Assembly (NCBI GenBank): GCA_937871985.1
Contig: CALMPB010000032.1
Location: 1 to 9,683, forward strand
Direction of reading: 5' to 3'
Length of the DNA stretch: 9,683 nucleotides
Origin: an uncultured Burkholderiaceae bacterium
GTDB lineage: Bacteria; Pseudomonadota; Gammaproteobacteria; Burkholderiales; Burkholderiaceae
Each line of letters opens with the position of its first letter. Position 1 is the stretch's first letter. This document shows positions 1 to 6,446 of this stretch, in pieces. The translations under genes and the position numbers were made by a program. The notes under the pieces were generated by a model. It was given only the letters and a program-made list of their open reading frames with translations. It was not told where the DNA came from and made no database searches.

Positions 1-632
1 TCTACCGCAGCAACGCGACGGATATCCAGCGATACGCCATCAAAAGCACGACGCAATCCATGGCGGCCGCTGATTGGTGGGCGTCGGATTGGCAGCAGCT
101 GCCAGCGCGCCGCATCGACCTTACCGGCGAGACGCAAGAGCCGCTGACGTTCCAGTGGGCCGGTAGCTTGCAAAGCCTGCAAGACGTCTTGCTACGGAAG
201 GGCTGGCACACATCGGCAGCTTGGGCGTCGTTGAGCACTCTGACCTGGTTCACCGGATCGGCCAGTGCGGCCAACCTTCCGGTTGTTCCCTTTCTCGCCG
301 GCGGTCGCTTTCCCAGCCTGACCCTTGTTCGACAGTCCAGTGACGTTGTATTCTTGGATTCTCGTCTCGTGCTCCGGCTGTGGGCCGCCGACGTCGAGGT
401 TACCAACGGCCAGACCGCGCCGCTCTGGATTGGGTCCGTCGCCGAGGAACGTGTCTATCATCCTCTCGGGCTCGTCACGCTGGTCTCGACGCAGTCCGAC
501 GTCGACGCGCCGCGAAAAGCGCTGGCAGAGGCTCTCGACGCAGGACGCCTCGTTTCGCGGGCCAAAGGAGTGATGGCCTCGGATTGGGACGGGCAGGTGC
601 TATTGGCTCGCCAAGACGACATGCGGAAATGA
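1..632 (+). CDS. LssY C-terminal domain protein, 5'-truncated by window edge
   Basis: The reading frame is open from base 3 to the TGA at 630-632 (209 visible residues), so the gene begins outside the window; the ATG at 60 is internal. The visible part matches the LssY C-terminal domain: an N-terminal ADWW segment, then PLTFQWAGSL, a GW followed by a W-rich stretch, LPVVPFLAGGR, RLVLRLW, and PLWIGSVAEERV. This domain was named from the Legionella lss type I secretion locus and is usually fused behind a DedA-like (SNARE-associated) or PAP2 membrane domain, which here would lie upstream and is not seen. Its biochemical role is unknown to me. The visible part has no membrane helix. It runs toward the exporter operon on the other strand, so it is not part of that operon. 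The family call is fairly secure; function is open. Confidence 0.85.
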   Translation, partial: YRSNATDIQRYAIKSTTQSMAAADWWASDWQQLPARRIDLTGETQEPLTFQWAGSLQSLQDVLLRKGWHTSAAWASLSTLTWFTGSASAANLPVVPFLAGGRFPSLTLVRQSSDVVFLDSRLVLRLWAADVEVTNGQTAPLWIGSVAEERVYHPLGLVTLVSTQSDVDAPRKALAEALDAGRLVSRAKGVMASDWDGQVLLARQDDMRK

Positions 633-895
633 TGTCCGAACAGTCACCGATCAGCGTTCAACCGACTCATATGTCGGTGCAGATGCATTCTGTCGCCCTC
701 GGCAACGCGACGTCCGCGAAAACGACTCATTGAACGACGTTTTGCGGAATGACGTCTCGATCAGCGGGCATTCCGGCAATGCGCTGTCCGCGCGGTGGGC
801 TTCGTCACATCATTTGCCGCGAATTCGCTAGCGTATCCCGAAGTCATGCGCCCAATGCCCGTAGGAACCCCCGGAGGCAATAGTGCTGGTCCTGA
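633..895. other. non-coding stretch between converging genes
   Basis: This lies between the stops of the LssY-domain gene (+) and the yhhJ-like gene (-). I see no credible gene. It contains two small inverted repeats: ACCGAC-6-GTCGGT at 661-678 and GCATT-5-AATGC at 768-782. Neither is followed by a T-run on either strand, so neither is a convincing intrinsic terminator, although they could help end or stabilise the two converging transcripts. Confidence 0.5.
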
Positions 896-2023
896 TTACG
901 ACTGCCGTGCGAGCATTGTCCTGAAGCGCGACAGGGCAACAGCAACAAACGCGGCGCCCAGCGCCGCCATTGCCGCCAGGTCCTTCCAGACGAGGTCAAC
1001 TCCGGCGCCACGATAGAGGACCGATTGCGCGAATCTGACAAAGTGCGTCGACGGCGACGCGTACATGATGTCTTGCAGCAACACCGGCATGCTCTCGAAT
1101 GGAGTGAACGAGCCTGATAGCAGGAACATCACGATGAAGACCGGGATCGCTAGCAGCGCAAATTGCGGCATCGAGTTGGCGATGGTGGCTAGCAAGATGC
1201 CGAGCGATGTCACTGCGAAGAGATAGACGGCGGTCCCGGCAAGGAAGAATTCCACCGATCCCACGATTGGCACTTGCAGCGCGAACTGCACCACGAGGTG
1301 GAGCGAAAGCCCTGCCGCCAGCAGGACAATCAATCCATTCGCCCAGATCTTTGCCGCAAGAATTTCGTTCGGCAGCACAGGCATCACCAATAAATGCTCA
1401 ATGGTGCCGCGCTCACGTTCGCGCATCACCGCCGCGCCGGCAAGGATGACCGCGAGGATCGTGACATTGTTGATGATACCCATACTGGCGGAAAAACGGA
1501 TCGCCTCAAGGTTCTGATTGAACAAGGCGCGGATGACCGGTTCGATCGGAACGGCCTGGGTGGCACCGTGCTGATGCAGAAAGTCTGCCGTCTCGCGGGC
1601 AATGATTTGCTGGATGTAGGCTGTTCCAACGGCGGCTTGTGCCACTGCCGTCGCATCGACATTGATTTGTATTGACGGACCGCGGTTCGCCAAAAGATCG
1701 GCTTCGAAGCGCGGCGGAATTTCGAGGACAAAGGTGTATAGTCCCTTGTCCAGGAGTTCATCGAGTTCTGAGCGATCGATTTCGCGGGGTACGCGAAAGT
1801 AAGGCGGCTGCAGGGCGTCCTTGATGCTCGCGGACAAGATCGAGTGGTCGGCATCGACGATGGCCACACCGGCATTGCTTACGTCGGTCTTCATGGCGGT
1901 CGCCTCGGAATAAACGGCGACCGTGAAAACATAGACAATCAGAACGGCCATGACCACGTCGCGCGCCAGGCTGGCGAGTTCCTTGACACCGAGACGAAAT
2001 ACGTTCCGAACCCAATATTTCAT
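896..2023 (-). CDS. yhhJ: ABC-2 type permease, YhhJ-like
   Basis: A 375-residue inner-membrane permease of the ABC-2 family, close to the length of E. coli YhhJ. Topology is typical: one helix at about 22-40, a large extracytoplasmic domain at about 42-178, then five helices at about 179-200, 228-250, 258-280, 286-303 and 349-366. The coupling segment RERERGTIEHLLVMPV (201-216) is the hallmark of this subfamily and should contact an ATPase. It has no ATP-binding domain and should use the domains of the fused RbbA-like protein encoded just upstream. I chose the ATG at 2021-2023 because it follows the rbbA TAG by two bases and gives the normal N-terminus (MKYWVRNVF). A longer in-frame start at 2167 would add 48 non-homologous residues inside rbbA. 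There is no obvious ribosome-binding site, so translation is probably coupled to rbbA. Confidence 0.92.
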   Translation of the reverse strand: MKYWVRNVFRLGVKELASLARDVVMAVLIVYVFTVAVYSEATAMKTDVSNAGVAIVDADHSILSASIKDALQPPYFRVPREIDRSELDELLDKGLYTFVLEIPPRFEADLLANRGPSIQINVDATAVAQAAVGTAYIQQIIARETADFLHQHGATQAVPIEPVIRALFNQNLEAIRFSASMGIINNVTILAVILAGAAVMRERERGTIEHLLVMPVLPNEILAAKIWANGLIVLLAAGLSLHLVVQFALQVPIVGSVEFFLAGTAVYLFAVTSLGILLATIANSMPQFALLAIPVFIVMFLLSGSFTPFESMPVLLQDIMYASPSTHFVRFAQSVLYRGAGVDLVWKDLAAMAALGAAFVAVALSRFRTMLARQS

Positions 2024-2025
2024 GG

Positions 2026-4806
2026 CTAGATGCTTTGCTTGCGGACCGACAGGCGAGCCAGCAGGAGAAACACGATGCCAAAACCGATCAATACGGCGAT
2101 CTCGGTAATAAACGCATTCGCCCCGAGCCCTTTGGCAAAGACGCCGAGACTGACGGTTTGGAACCAAAGTGCGGGAAATGAAAGCCCCATTACACGGGCC
2201 GGACCTTCAAGTGTCGAGGCCGGGAAAAGGAACCCGGAATAGTGCGCCGCAGTCATTGCGGTCAGAATCGCTGTTGCAAAAATCGCCGCGACCTGTGTCG
2301 AGACGAATGCCGATACCAAAAGACCGAAGGCGGTTGCCGCAAACACGTAGCTCAAGGCTGCAATTGACAAGGCAAGCACGGACCCCTTTGGGACTACGCC
2401 AAGCACGCCGGCAGCCATCACCACAAGGCTGACAAAACTGACAAGGCCGGTCGCAACATAGGGTAGCTGCTTGCCGATGAGATATTCGCCGACCGTCGCG
2501 GGAGAGGCGTAGACGTTCGTAATCGAGCCCATCTCCTTTTCCCGGACGACGGCGAGTGCCGTCAGCATCGCTGGAAACACGACCAGCAGAAGCATGATCG
2601 ACCCCGGCGTGATTGCGAAAACGCTGCGGAAGTCCTGGTTGTAGCGAAACCGCGGCTCGACATTGACCGGCGACATCTGCGCATCTTGGCCATGTTCCTG
2701 AAGCTGGCGCTCCGCCGCGTAGGTCAGAACCGCACCCTGAATATAAGCGCGCGCCGTCTCCGCCGGAAACGTATTGCCGCCGTCGAGCCAGAAGCTCACC
2801 TGCGGCTGGCGATCATGCAGAAGGTCGCGACCAAAGCCGGGCGGAATATCGACAGCGAACCGCAACTCCCCCGAGCGCAAGCGATTGTCGATCTCGAATT
2901 CGTTTGTCAGTGGTGACTGCTCAACAAAATAGCGGGAATGCGAAAACTGCTCCAGGAACAAGCGACTCTCGACAGACTGATCTCGATCGAGCACAGCGTA
3001 GCGAAGATTTTCGATATCGAACGAGATGCCATAGCCAAACGTTGCCAGCAGCAAGAGAGGTCCAAGCAGCGCGAAAGCAAGCCGGATGCGATCTCTCAGG
3101 AGTTCCACGGCCTCTCGCCGGGCAAAGGCCCAGATTCGACGCACAGATGCCGCTGGCGATCTTGGCGAGAGGTCTGCGAGGGACGTCGTCTCTGACCCGG
3201 ACAGAGCAGACGCATTGGCCAGCTCGACGGCGGCAGATGATGCAGGTAGATTCTTCGGCGCCGCCGACTGGGCCGATGCCTCCTCGAGATAGGCAACAAA
3301 GGCGTCCTCCAGATTGCCGGCGTTACGCGCCAGGCGAAGTTCGTCGGGGTTGCCGATCGCAAGAACGCGGCCTGCATGCATCAAGGAAACTCGGTCACAG
3401 CGTTCGGCCTCGTTCATGAAATGTGTCGAGATGAAGATGGTCACTCCATCGCGGCGCGACATCTCGACGAGGAGATCCCAGAACCGGTCACGTGCCGCCG
3501 GGTCCACACCCGAAGTAGGTTCGTCGAGGATCAGCACTTCGGGCTGATGCAGACAGGCCGCGGCAAGCTGGAGCCGCTGGCGCATCCCGAGCGGCAGTTC
3601 AGTCGGCAACGCGTTCGCAACGACTTCGAGGTCGAACCGGGTCAATGCTGAGGCGACGCGCGCCTCAAGGTCGCCTGCAGGAATGCGGAAGAGGCGTCCA
3701 TGAAGCTCCAGGTTCGCCCTGACGGAGATCTCCTCGTAGAGCGAGAAGGATTGCGACATGTAGCCGATGCGCATTCTTGTCATGATGTCGCGGGCATCGA
3801 CAGGCTTTCCCAACAGCTCGGCTCGCCCTTCGCTCGCCGGCAGAAGTCCCGTGAGCATCTTCATCGTGGTCGTCTTGCCGCAACCATTCGATCCCAGAAA
3901 TCCAAAAATCTCTCCGCGCTGGATTCGGAAGCTGACGTGATCCACCGCGGTGAAATCGCCGAAGCGCATGGTCAGGTTATCGGCAGCGATCGCGGGAGGA
4001 CCATCGCTATGTTGCAGCTCTGGAATCGCCAGCTCCTTGCGATCGCCGCGACGCTCGGGACGCTGGAGAGCGATGTAGGCTTCCTCCAGCGTGCTTGCCT
4101 TGGTTTGGGCAAGGATCTGCGCTGTGTCACCTGCGGCGATAACCTTGCCCTCATCCATGGCGACGATGTGATCGAAGTGCTCGGCTTCCTCCATGTAGGC
4201 GGTCGCCACCAGCACCGTCAGGCCGGGACGCTCGATGCGGATTCGTCCGATCAGGTCCCAAAATTGGCGCCGCGACAGTGGATCGACACCGGTTGTGGGT
4301 TCATCGAGGATCAACAGGTCGGGGTCGTGGATCAGGGCACAGCAAAGGCCGAGCTTCTGCTTCATCCCGCCCGACAATTTGCCGGCAGGGCGGTCCGGGA
4401 AGGGATCGAGCCCCGTCGCGATGAGAAGGCGCGCGATGCGTTTGTGGCGCTCGCCTTCTGCCTGTCCATACAATCGGCCGAAGAAATCGATGTTCTCGAC
4501 GACGGAGAGGGTCGGATAGAGGTTGCGGCCGAGGCCCTGTGGCATATAGGCGATGCGAGGCGCCACCGAATCGCGGTGAGAGCGCAATGCCATGTTCCCG
4601 CCAAGAGCCGCCACGGTTCCAGACTGGATTTGCTTGACGCCGGCCATCAGGCCGAGAAGGCTGGACTTGCCGACGCCATCTGGGCCGATGAAGGCCGTCG
4701 TCGTTCCAGAGTCGATCGAAAGGCTGACGCCGTCGAGCGCAATCGTTTTGCCATAGCGGTGGCGAACCGAACCGACTCGAATGCCGGGTTCCTGGTCAGC
4801 GGACAT
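2026..4806 (-). CDS. rbbA: RbbA-like ABC transporter: two ATPase domains fused to a permease
   Basis: A 926-residue fusion with the architecture of E. coli RbbA (about 911 residues). ATPase domain 1: Walker A GPDGVGKS (41-48), Q-loop Q90, signature LSGGMKQ (144-150), Walker B/D-loop LLILDEPTTGVDP (164-176). ATPase domain 2: Walker A GSNGCGKT (305-312), Q-loop Q352, signature LPLGMRQ (404-410), Walker B VLILDEPTSGVDP (424-436), H-loop H462. An Ala/Ser-rich linker (about 509-555) leads to an ABC-2 permease with helices near 573-595, 732-754, 783-802, 810-830, 836-858 and 898-918, and a large outer loop after the first. E. coli RbbA was described as a ribosome-associated ATPase, but the membrane domain and neighbours point to an exporter with YhiI and YhhJ. 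The ATG at 4804-4806 overlaps the end of yhiI by 11 bases and has a GAGG upstream. The two ATP sites look unequal (see findings). Confidence 0.95.
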   Translation of the reverse strand: MSADQEPGIRVGSVRHRYGKTIALDGVSLSIDSGTTTAFIGPDGVGKSSLLGLMAGVKQIQSGTVAALGGNMALRSHRDSVAPRIAYMPQGLGRNLYPTLSVVENIDFFGRLYGQAEGERHKRIARLLIATGLDPFPDRPAGKLSGGMKQKLGLCCALIHDPDLLILDEPTTGVDPLSRRQFWDLIGRIRIERPGLTVLVATAYMEEAEHFDHIVAMDEGKVIAAGDTAQILAQTKASTLEEAYIALQRPERRGDRKELAIPELQHSDGPPAIAADNLTMRFGDFTAVDHVSFRIQRGEIFGFLGSNGCGKTTTMKMLTGLLPASEGRAELLGKPVDARDIMTRMRIGYMSQSFSLYEEISVRANLELHGRLFRIPAGDLEARVASALTRFDLEVVANALPTELPLGMRQRLQLAAACLHQPEVLILDEPTSGVDPAARDRFWDLLVEMSRRDGVTIFISTHFMNEAERCDRVSLMHAGRVLAIGNPDELRLARNAGNLEDAFVAYLEEASAQSAAPKNLPASSAAVELANASALSGSETTSLADLSPRSPAASVRRIWAFARREAVELLRDRIRLAFALLGPLLLLATFGYGISFDIENLRYAVLDRDQSVESRLFLEQFSHSRYFVEQSPLTNEFEIDNRLRSGELRFAVDIPPGFGRDLLHDRQPQVSFWLDGGNTFPAETARAYIQGAVLTYAAERQLQEHGQDAQMSPVNVEPRFRYNQDFRSVFAITPGSIMLLLVVFPAMLTALAVVREKEMGSITNVYASPATVGEYLIGKQLPYVATGLVSFVSLVVMAAGVLGVVPKGSVLALSIAALSYVFAATAFGLLVSAFVSTQVAAIFATAILTAMTAAHYSGFLFPASTLEGPARVMGLSFPALWFQTVSLGVFAKGLGANAFITEIAVLIGFGIVFLLLARLSVRKQSI

Positions 4807-5794
4807 CCGGGAGCCTCGGCGTCAGATCGGCCGGCCAGGCTGCTCCGGCCTGTACTTTGACGTAAGCGTAGCCGGTCATGCCTGCTTTCACATAGCCGCT
4901 GTGTTTTTGGAGTATCTGCGGATCAATGTGCAGCTTGATCCGGTACATCAGCTTCTCGCGCTCATCGACGGTCTCGACATATTTTGGGGTGAACTGCGCA
5001 TCCGCTGCGACGAAGGAAACCGTTGCCGGGACGACGTATCCGGGCGCCCCGTCGAGCACGATCCGCGCCTCCGATCCGAGCTCGACACGCCCGACTTGGC
5101 TCGTGGGAAGGAAGATCGTCATATGGGCGTCCGAAAGGTCGAGAAGCGTGAGCACCCGCCCGCCGGCCGCGACCACCTCCCCGGTTTGAGCAAGGCGATA
5201 TTCGACTCGGCCCGACACCGGAGCTTTCAGCGTCATGTCGGCAATCATCGCCTGGATTTGGGTCACTTGAGCCTCGGCAGCCTCCACCGCTGTCTTGGCG
5301 TCTTCCACAGCCACTTTGGCGCTATCCAGAGCAGCTTTTGAGATGTCTCTCTGTGCCGTGCGACGATCCAGTTCCGCTTGGGTGGCCGTATTGGTGCGTG
5401 TGAGCTCGGCGGCGCGCTTCAGCTCTACGTCGGCCAGCTTCAACTCCGCCTCGCGCACGGCAACATTGGCCTCGGCGTTTGCCACACCCTGATGGCTGCG
5501 GTGCACGCCAGCTTTCGCCGCGGCAAGCTGCGCAAGTATCTCTGTCGTGTCGATGCGGGCGAGAACAGCATCTTTCTCGACATCAGAGCCCTCGTTAACG
5601 CCCACCTCGGAGAGGCGGCCGGCATATTTGGTTGCGATGTCGACGCGCTCGACTTCGATCCGACCATTGGCTCGCGCCAATCCTATGGGTACGCGGGTCG
5701 CCTCTTCCCTCAACCAGTATGCGTAACCGCTGCCGGCGGCGGCTATGAGGACAGTAACAGCGACGATCGGAGCAAGACGCATTCTTTTATCCAT
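4796..5794 (-). CDS. yhiI: HlyD-family periplasmic adaptor, YhiI-like
   Basis: A 332-residue membrane-fusion (adaptor) protein. It has an N-terminal anchor/uncleaved signal helix (about 8-28), the first half of a lipoyl-like domain (about 42-80), a long alanine/glutamate-rich coiled-coil hairpin (about 82-185), the second lipoyl half starting LKAPVSGRVEY (189-199), and a beta-barrel region containing FTPKYVETVDEREKLMYR (278-295), typical of the YhiI/YbhG group. In this family the adaptor links an inner-membrane ABC pump to an outer-membrane TolC-like channel; no channel gene is in the window. It is first in the exporter operon and overlaps rbbA by 11 bases. Start choice is uncertain: the ATG at 5792-5794 has no clear Shine-Dalgarno, while the in-frame ATG at 5780-5782 (four residues shorter) has GGA 7-9 bases upstream. 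Either leaves the membrane anchor intact. Confidence 0.93.
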   Translation of the reverse strand: MDKRMRLAPIVAVTVLIAAAGSGYAYWLREEATRVPIGLARANGRIEVERVDIATKYAGRLSEVGVNEGSDVEKDAVLARIDTTEILAQLAAAKAGVHRSHQGVANAEANVAVREAELKLADVELKRAAELTRTNTATQAELDRRTAQRDISKAALDSAKVAVEDAKTAVEAAEAQVTQIQAMIADMTLKAPVSGRVEYRLAQTGEVVAAGGRVLTLLDLSDAHMTIFLPTSQVGRVELGSEARIVLDGAPGYVVPATVSFVAADAQFTPKYVETVDEREKLMYRIKLHIDPQILQKHSGYVKAGMTGYAYVKVQAGAAWPADLTPRLPDVR

Positions 5795-5831
5795 ACTTGG
5801 CGCACAAACCGCGCTCAGGTCAGCACCGCCT

Positions 5832-5866
5832 CGGCCCGGTTATAGCAAAGCGTCACGTGTCGTCAC
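5832..5866 (-). promoter_or_regulatory. predicted promoter of the yhiI-rbbA-yhhJ operon
   Basis: On the minus strand, TATAAC (5844 to 5839) is a good -10 (5 of 6 to TATAAT). Sixteen bases upstream is GTGACG (5866 to 5861), a 4-of-6 match to TTGACA that lies inside the CACGTG repeat. The start of transcription would be near 5832, giving a leader of about 38 bases before the yhiI ATG. This is read by eye only. Confidence 0.45.
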
Positions 5867-5870
5867 GTGA
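5851..5870. repeat. tandem CGTCACGTG repeat, candidate operator
   Basis: Two adjacent ten-base units, CGTCACGTGT and CGTCACGTGA, each contain the palindrome CACGTG. The stretch TCACGTGTCGTCACGTGA (5853-5870) is also almost its own reverse complement apart from the centre. It overlaps the predicted -35 of the exporter operon, a place where a repressor or activator dimer could act. I cannot name the regulator. Confidence 0.5.
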
Positions 5871-5943
5871 AAGTGGCGTAGTTGCCTTGATGCTGCGAAA
5901 ACAACGAATGTGGTAGGACGACGTCGCACCGATCAGCCCCTGG

Positions 5944-6108
5944 TCACTTGTGCACGGGCAGATGAGGAAGGTCCCTTGGATAGCAGTTTTTGGCGTCGCT
6001 CGCCTTTGACCGGCATTGCTTGGGGGACCAATGATCGGCAGGTAACTGCTGGCACCCCGAAACAATCAATGCCACAGCCAACATCGTCAAAGCAGGCATG
6101 CTCCGCAT
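5944..6108 (-). CDS. candidate small lipoprotein, 54 residues
   Basis: A short gene with a clear lipoprotein signal: MRSMPALTMLAVALIVSGC, a positively charged start, a hydrophobic core, and a lipobox VSGC with the modified cysteine at residue 19. The mature part is only about 36 residues, basic, with further cysteines at 32 and 42 and no domain I recognise. The ATG at 6106-6108 was chosen because AGAGGG sits six bases upstream and because it gives a standard-length signal sequence; in-frame ATGs extend up to 6195 but lack this spacing or lengthen the signal. It ends 149 bases before yhiI on the same strand and lies downstream of a FixK-like promoter, so it may be made under low oxygen. Small size and lack of a recognised family keep confidence moderate; it could be a chance frame, or a small envelope protein comparable in size to entericidin-type lipoproteins. 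Confidence 0.45.
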   Translation of the reverse strand: MRSMPALTMLAVALIVSGCQQLPADHWSPKQCRSKASDAKNCYPRDLPHLPVHK

Positions 6109-6114
6109 CAGAGA

Positions 6115-6120
6115 CCCTCT
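6115..6120 (-). promoter_or_regulatory. ribosome-binding site deciding the lipoprotein start
   Basis: AGAGGG on the minus strand, separated by six bases (TCTCTG) from the ATG at 6106-6108. It is the best Shine-Dalgarno among the alternative in-frame starts of this short gene. Confidence 0.45.
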
Positions 6121-6245
6121 AACCATACGAGTTTCGACGCCCTTGGTAAGAGCCGGGGTCGCTAAGTTCTTTGCTTTCATCTTTCCTGTTCCCATAAGTT
6201 GTGGAAATTTTCTTTATCATCTGCACCGCCGGTCGGAAAAGCGAT

Positions 6246-6260
6246 GTAGAGGGACTCTAC
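6246..6260. repeat. perfect inverted repeat at predicted transcription start
   Basis: GTAGAG-GGA-CTCTAC, six bases paired across a three-base centre. It overlaps the predicted -10 and start site of the FixK-like promoter, so it could be an additional operator or a hairpin at the very 5' end of the transcript. Confidence 0.4.
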
Positions 6261-6294
6261 CGTCATCGAATGCGTTTTCTTTGAGCCAGATCAA
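6247..6294 (-). promoter_or_regulatory. FNR/FixK-like promoter upstream of the lipoprotein gene
   Basis: TTGA-GCCAGA-TCAA at 6281-6294 fits the rhizobial FixK consensus TTG(A/C)-N6-(T/G)CAA exactly, and 9 of 10 positions of the FNR consensus TTGAT-N4-ATCAA. The symmetry extends one more base on each side. Its centre is 6287.5. On the minus strand TAGAGT (6259 to 6254) matches 4 of 6 of a -10, placing the start near 6247 and the box near -40.5, the usual activating position. The only genes downstream on that strand are the small lipoprotein and then the exporter operon. Confidence 0.55.
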
Positions 6295-6446
6295 AACCTG
6301 CCCTTTCCACAGGCTATGCCCTGAGAAAAGCCTTTCAAGGAAGAATGCTTCTCCACGTCGATTTCCCACGCATTCGGCAATGCACCCTCCAGTCGCGACG
6401 ATGCCGCAGTTTGCCGTTTACGCTCTCCGCCTCGGGCGCAAGCCAC

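Larger units (their letters stand above)
6109..6446. other. 338-base regulatory intergenic region
   Basis: This lies between the stop of the glycoamylase-like gene and the start of the small lipoprotein, both on the minus strand. It holds an FNR/FixK-like box at 6281-6294, a -10-like element at 6254-6259, a perfect inverted repeat at 6246-6260, and a leader of about 140 bases. A small hairpin GCATT-CGGC-AATGC (6370-6383) lies 64 bases past the glycoamylase stop. It lacks a T-run, so it is only a weak candidate for a transcript end. I see no coding gene here. Confidence 0.5.

Noticed and set aside
661..678. ACCGAC-TCATAT-GTCGGT hairpin as a terminator for the LssY-domain gene
   Set aside because: The stem is only six pairs with no T-run after it; kept only as a note in the intergenic entry.
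2024..2167. N-terminal extension of the yhhJ-like gene (ATG at 2165-2167)
   Set aside because: The extra 48 residues are arginine-rich, unlike the family, and lie entirely within rbbA. The ATG at 2021-2023 gives the normal family N-terminus.
3700..4860. 386-residue open frame on the plus strand opposite rbbA
   Set aside because: It is antisense to a clearly homologous ABC protein in GC-rich DNA, where antisense frames stay open because of codon bias. Its translation has no recognisable domain.
5887..5900. TTGAT-GCTG-CGAAA as a third FNR/FixK box, about -61 from the yhiI start
   Set aside because: Only one half-site fits; the other half matches 2 of 5 positions, so it does not meet the consensus.
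5853..6065. 70-residue minus-strand frame overlapping the small lipoprotein
   Set aside because: It has no signal sequence, no family resemblance and no ribosome-binding site; it runs through the exporter promoter and repeat.
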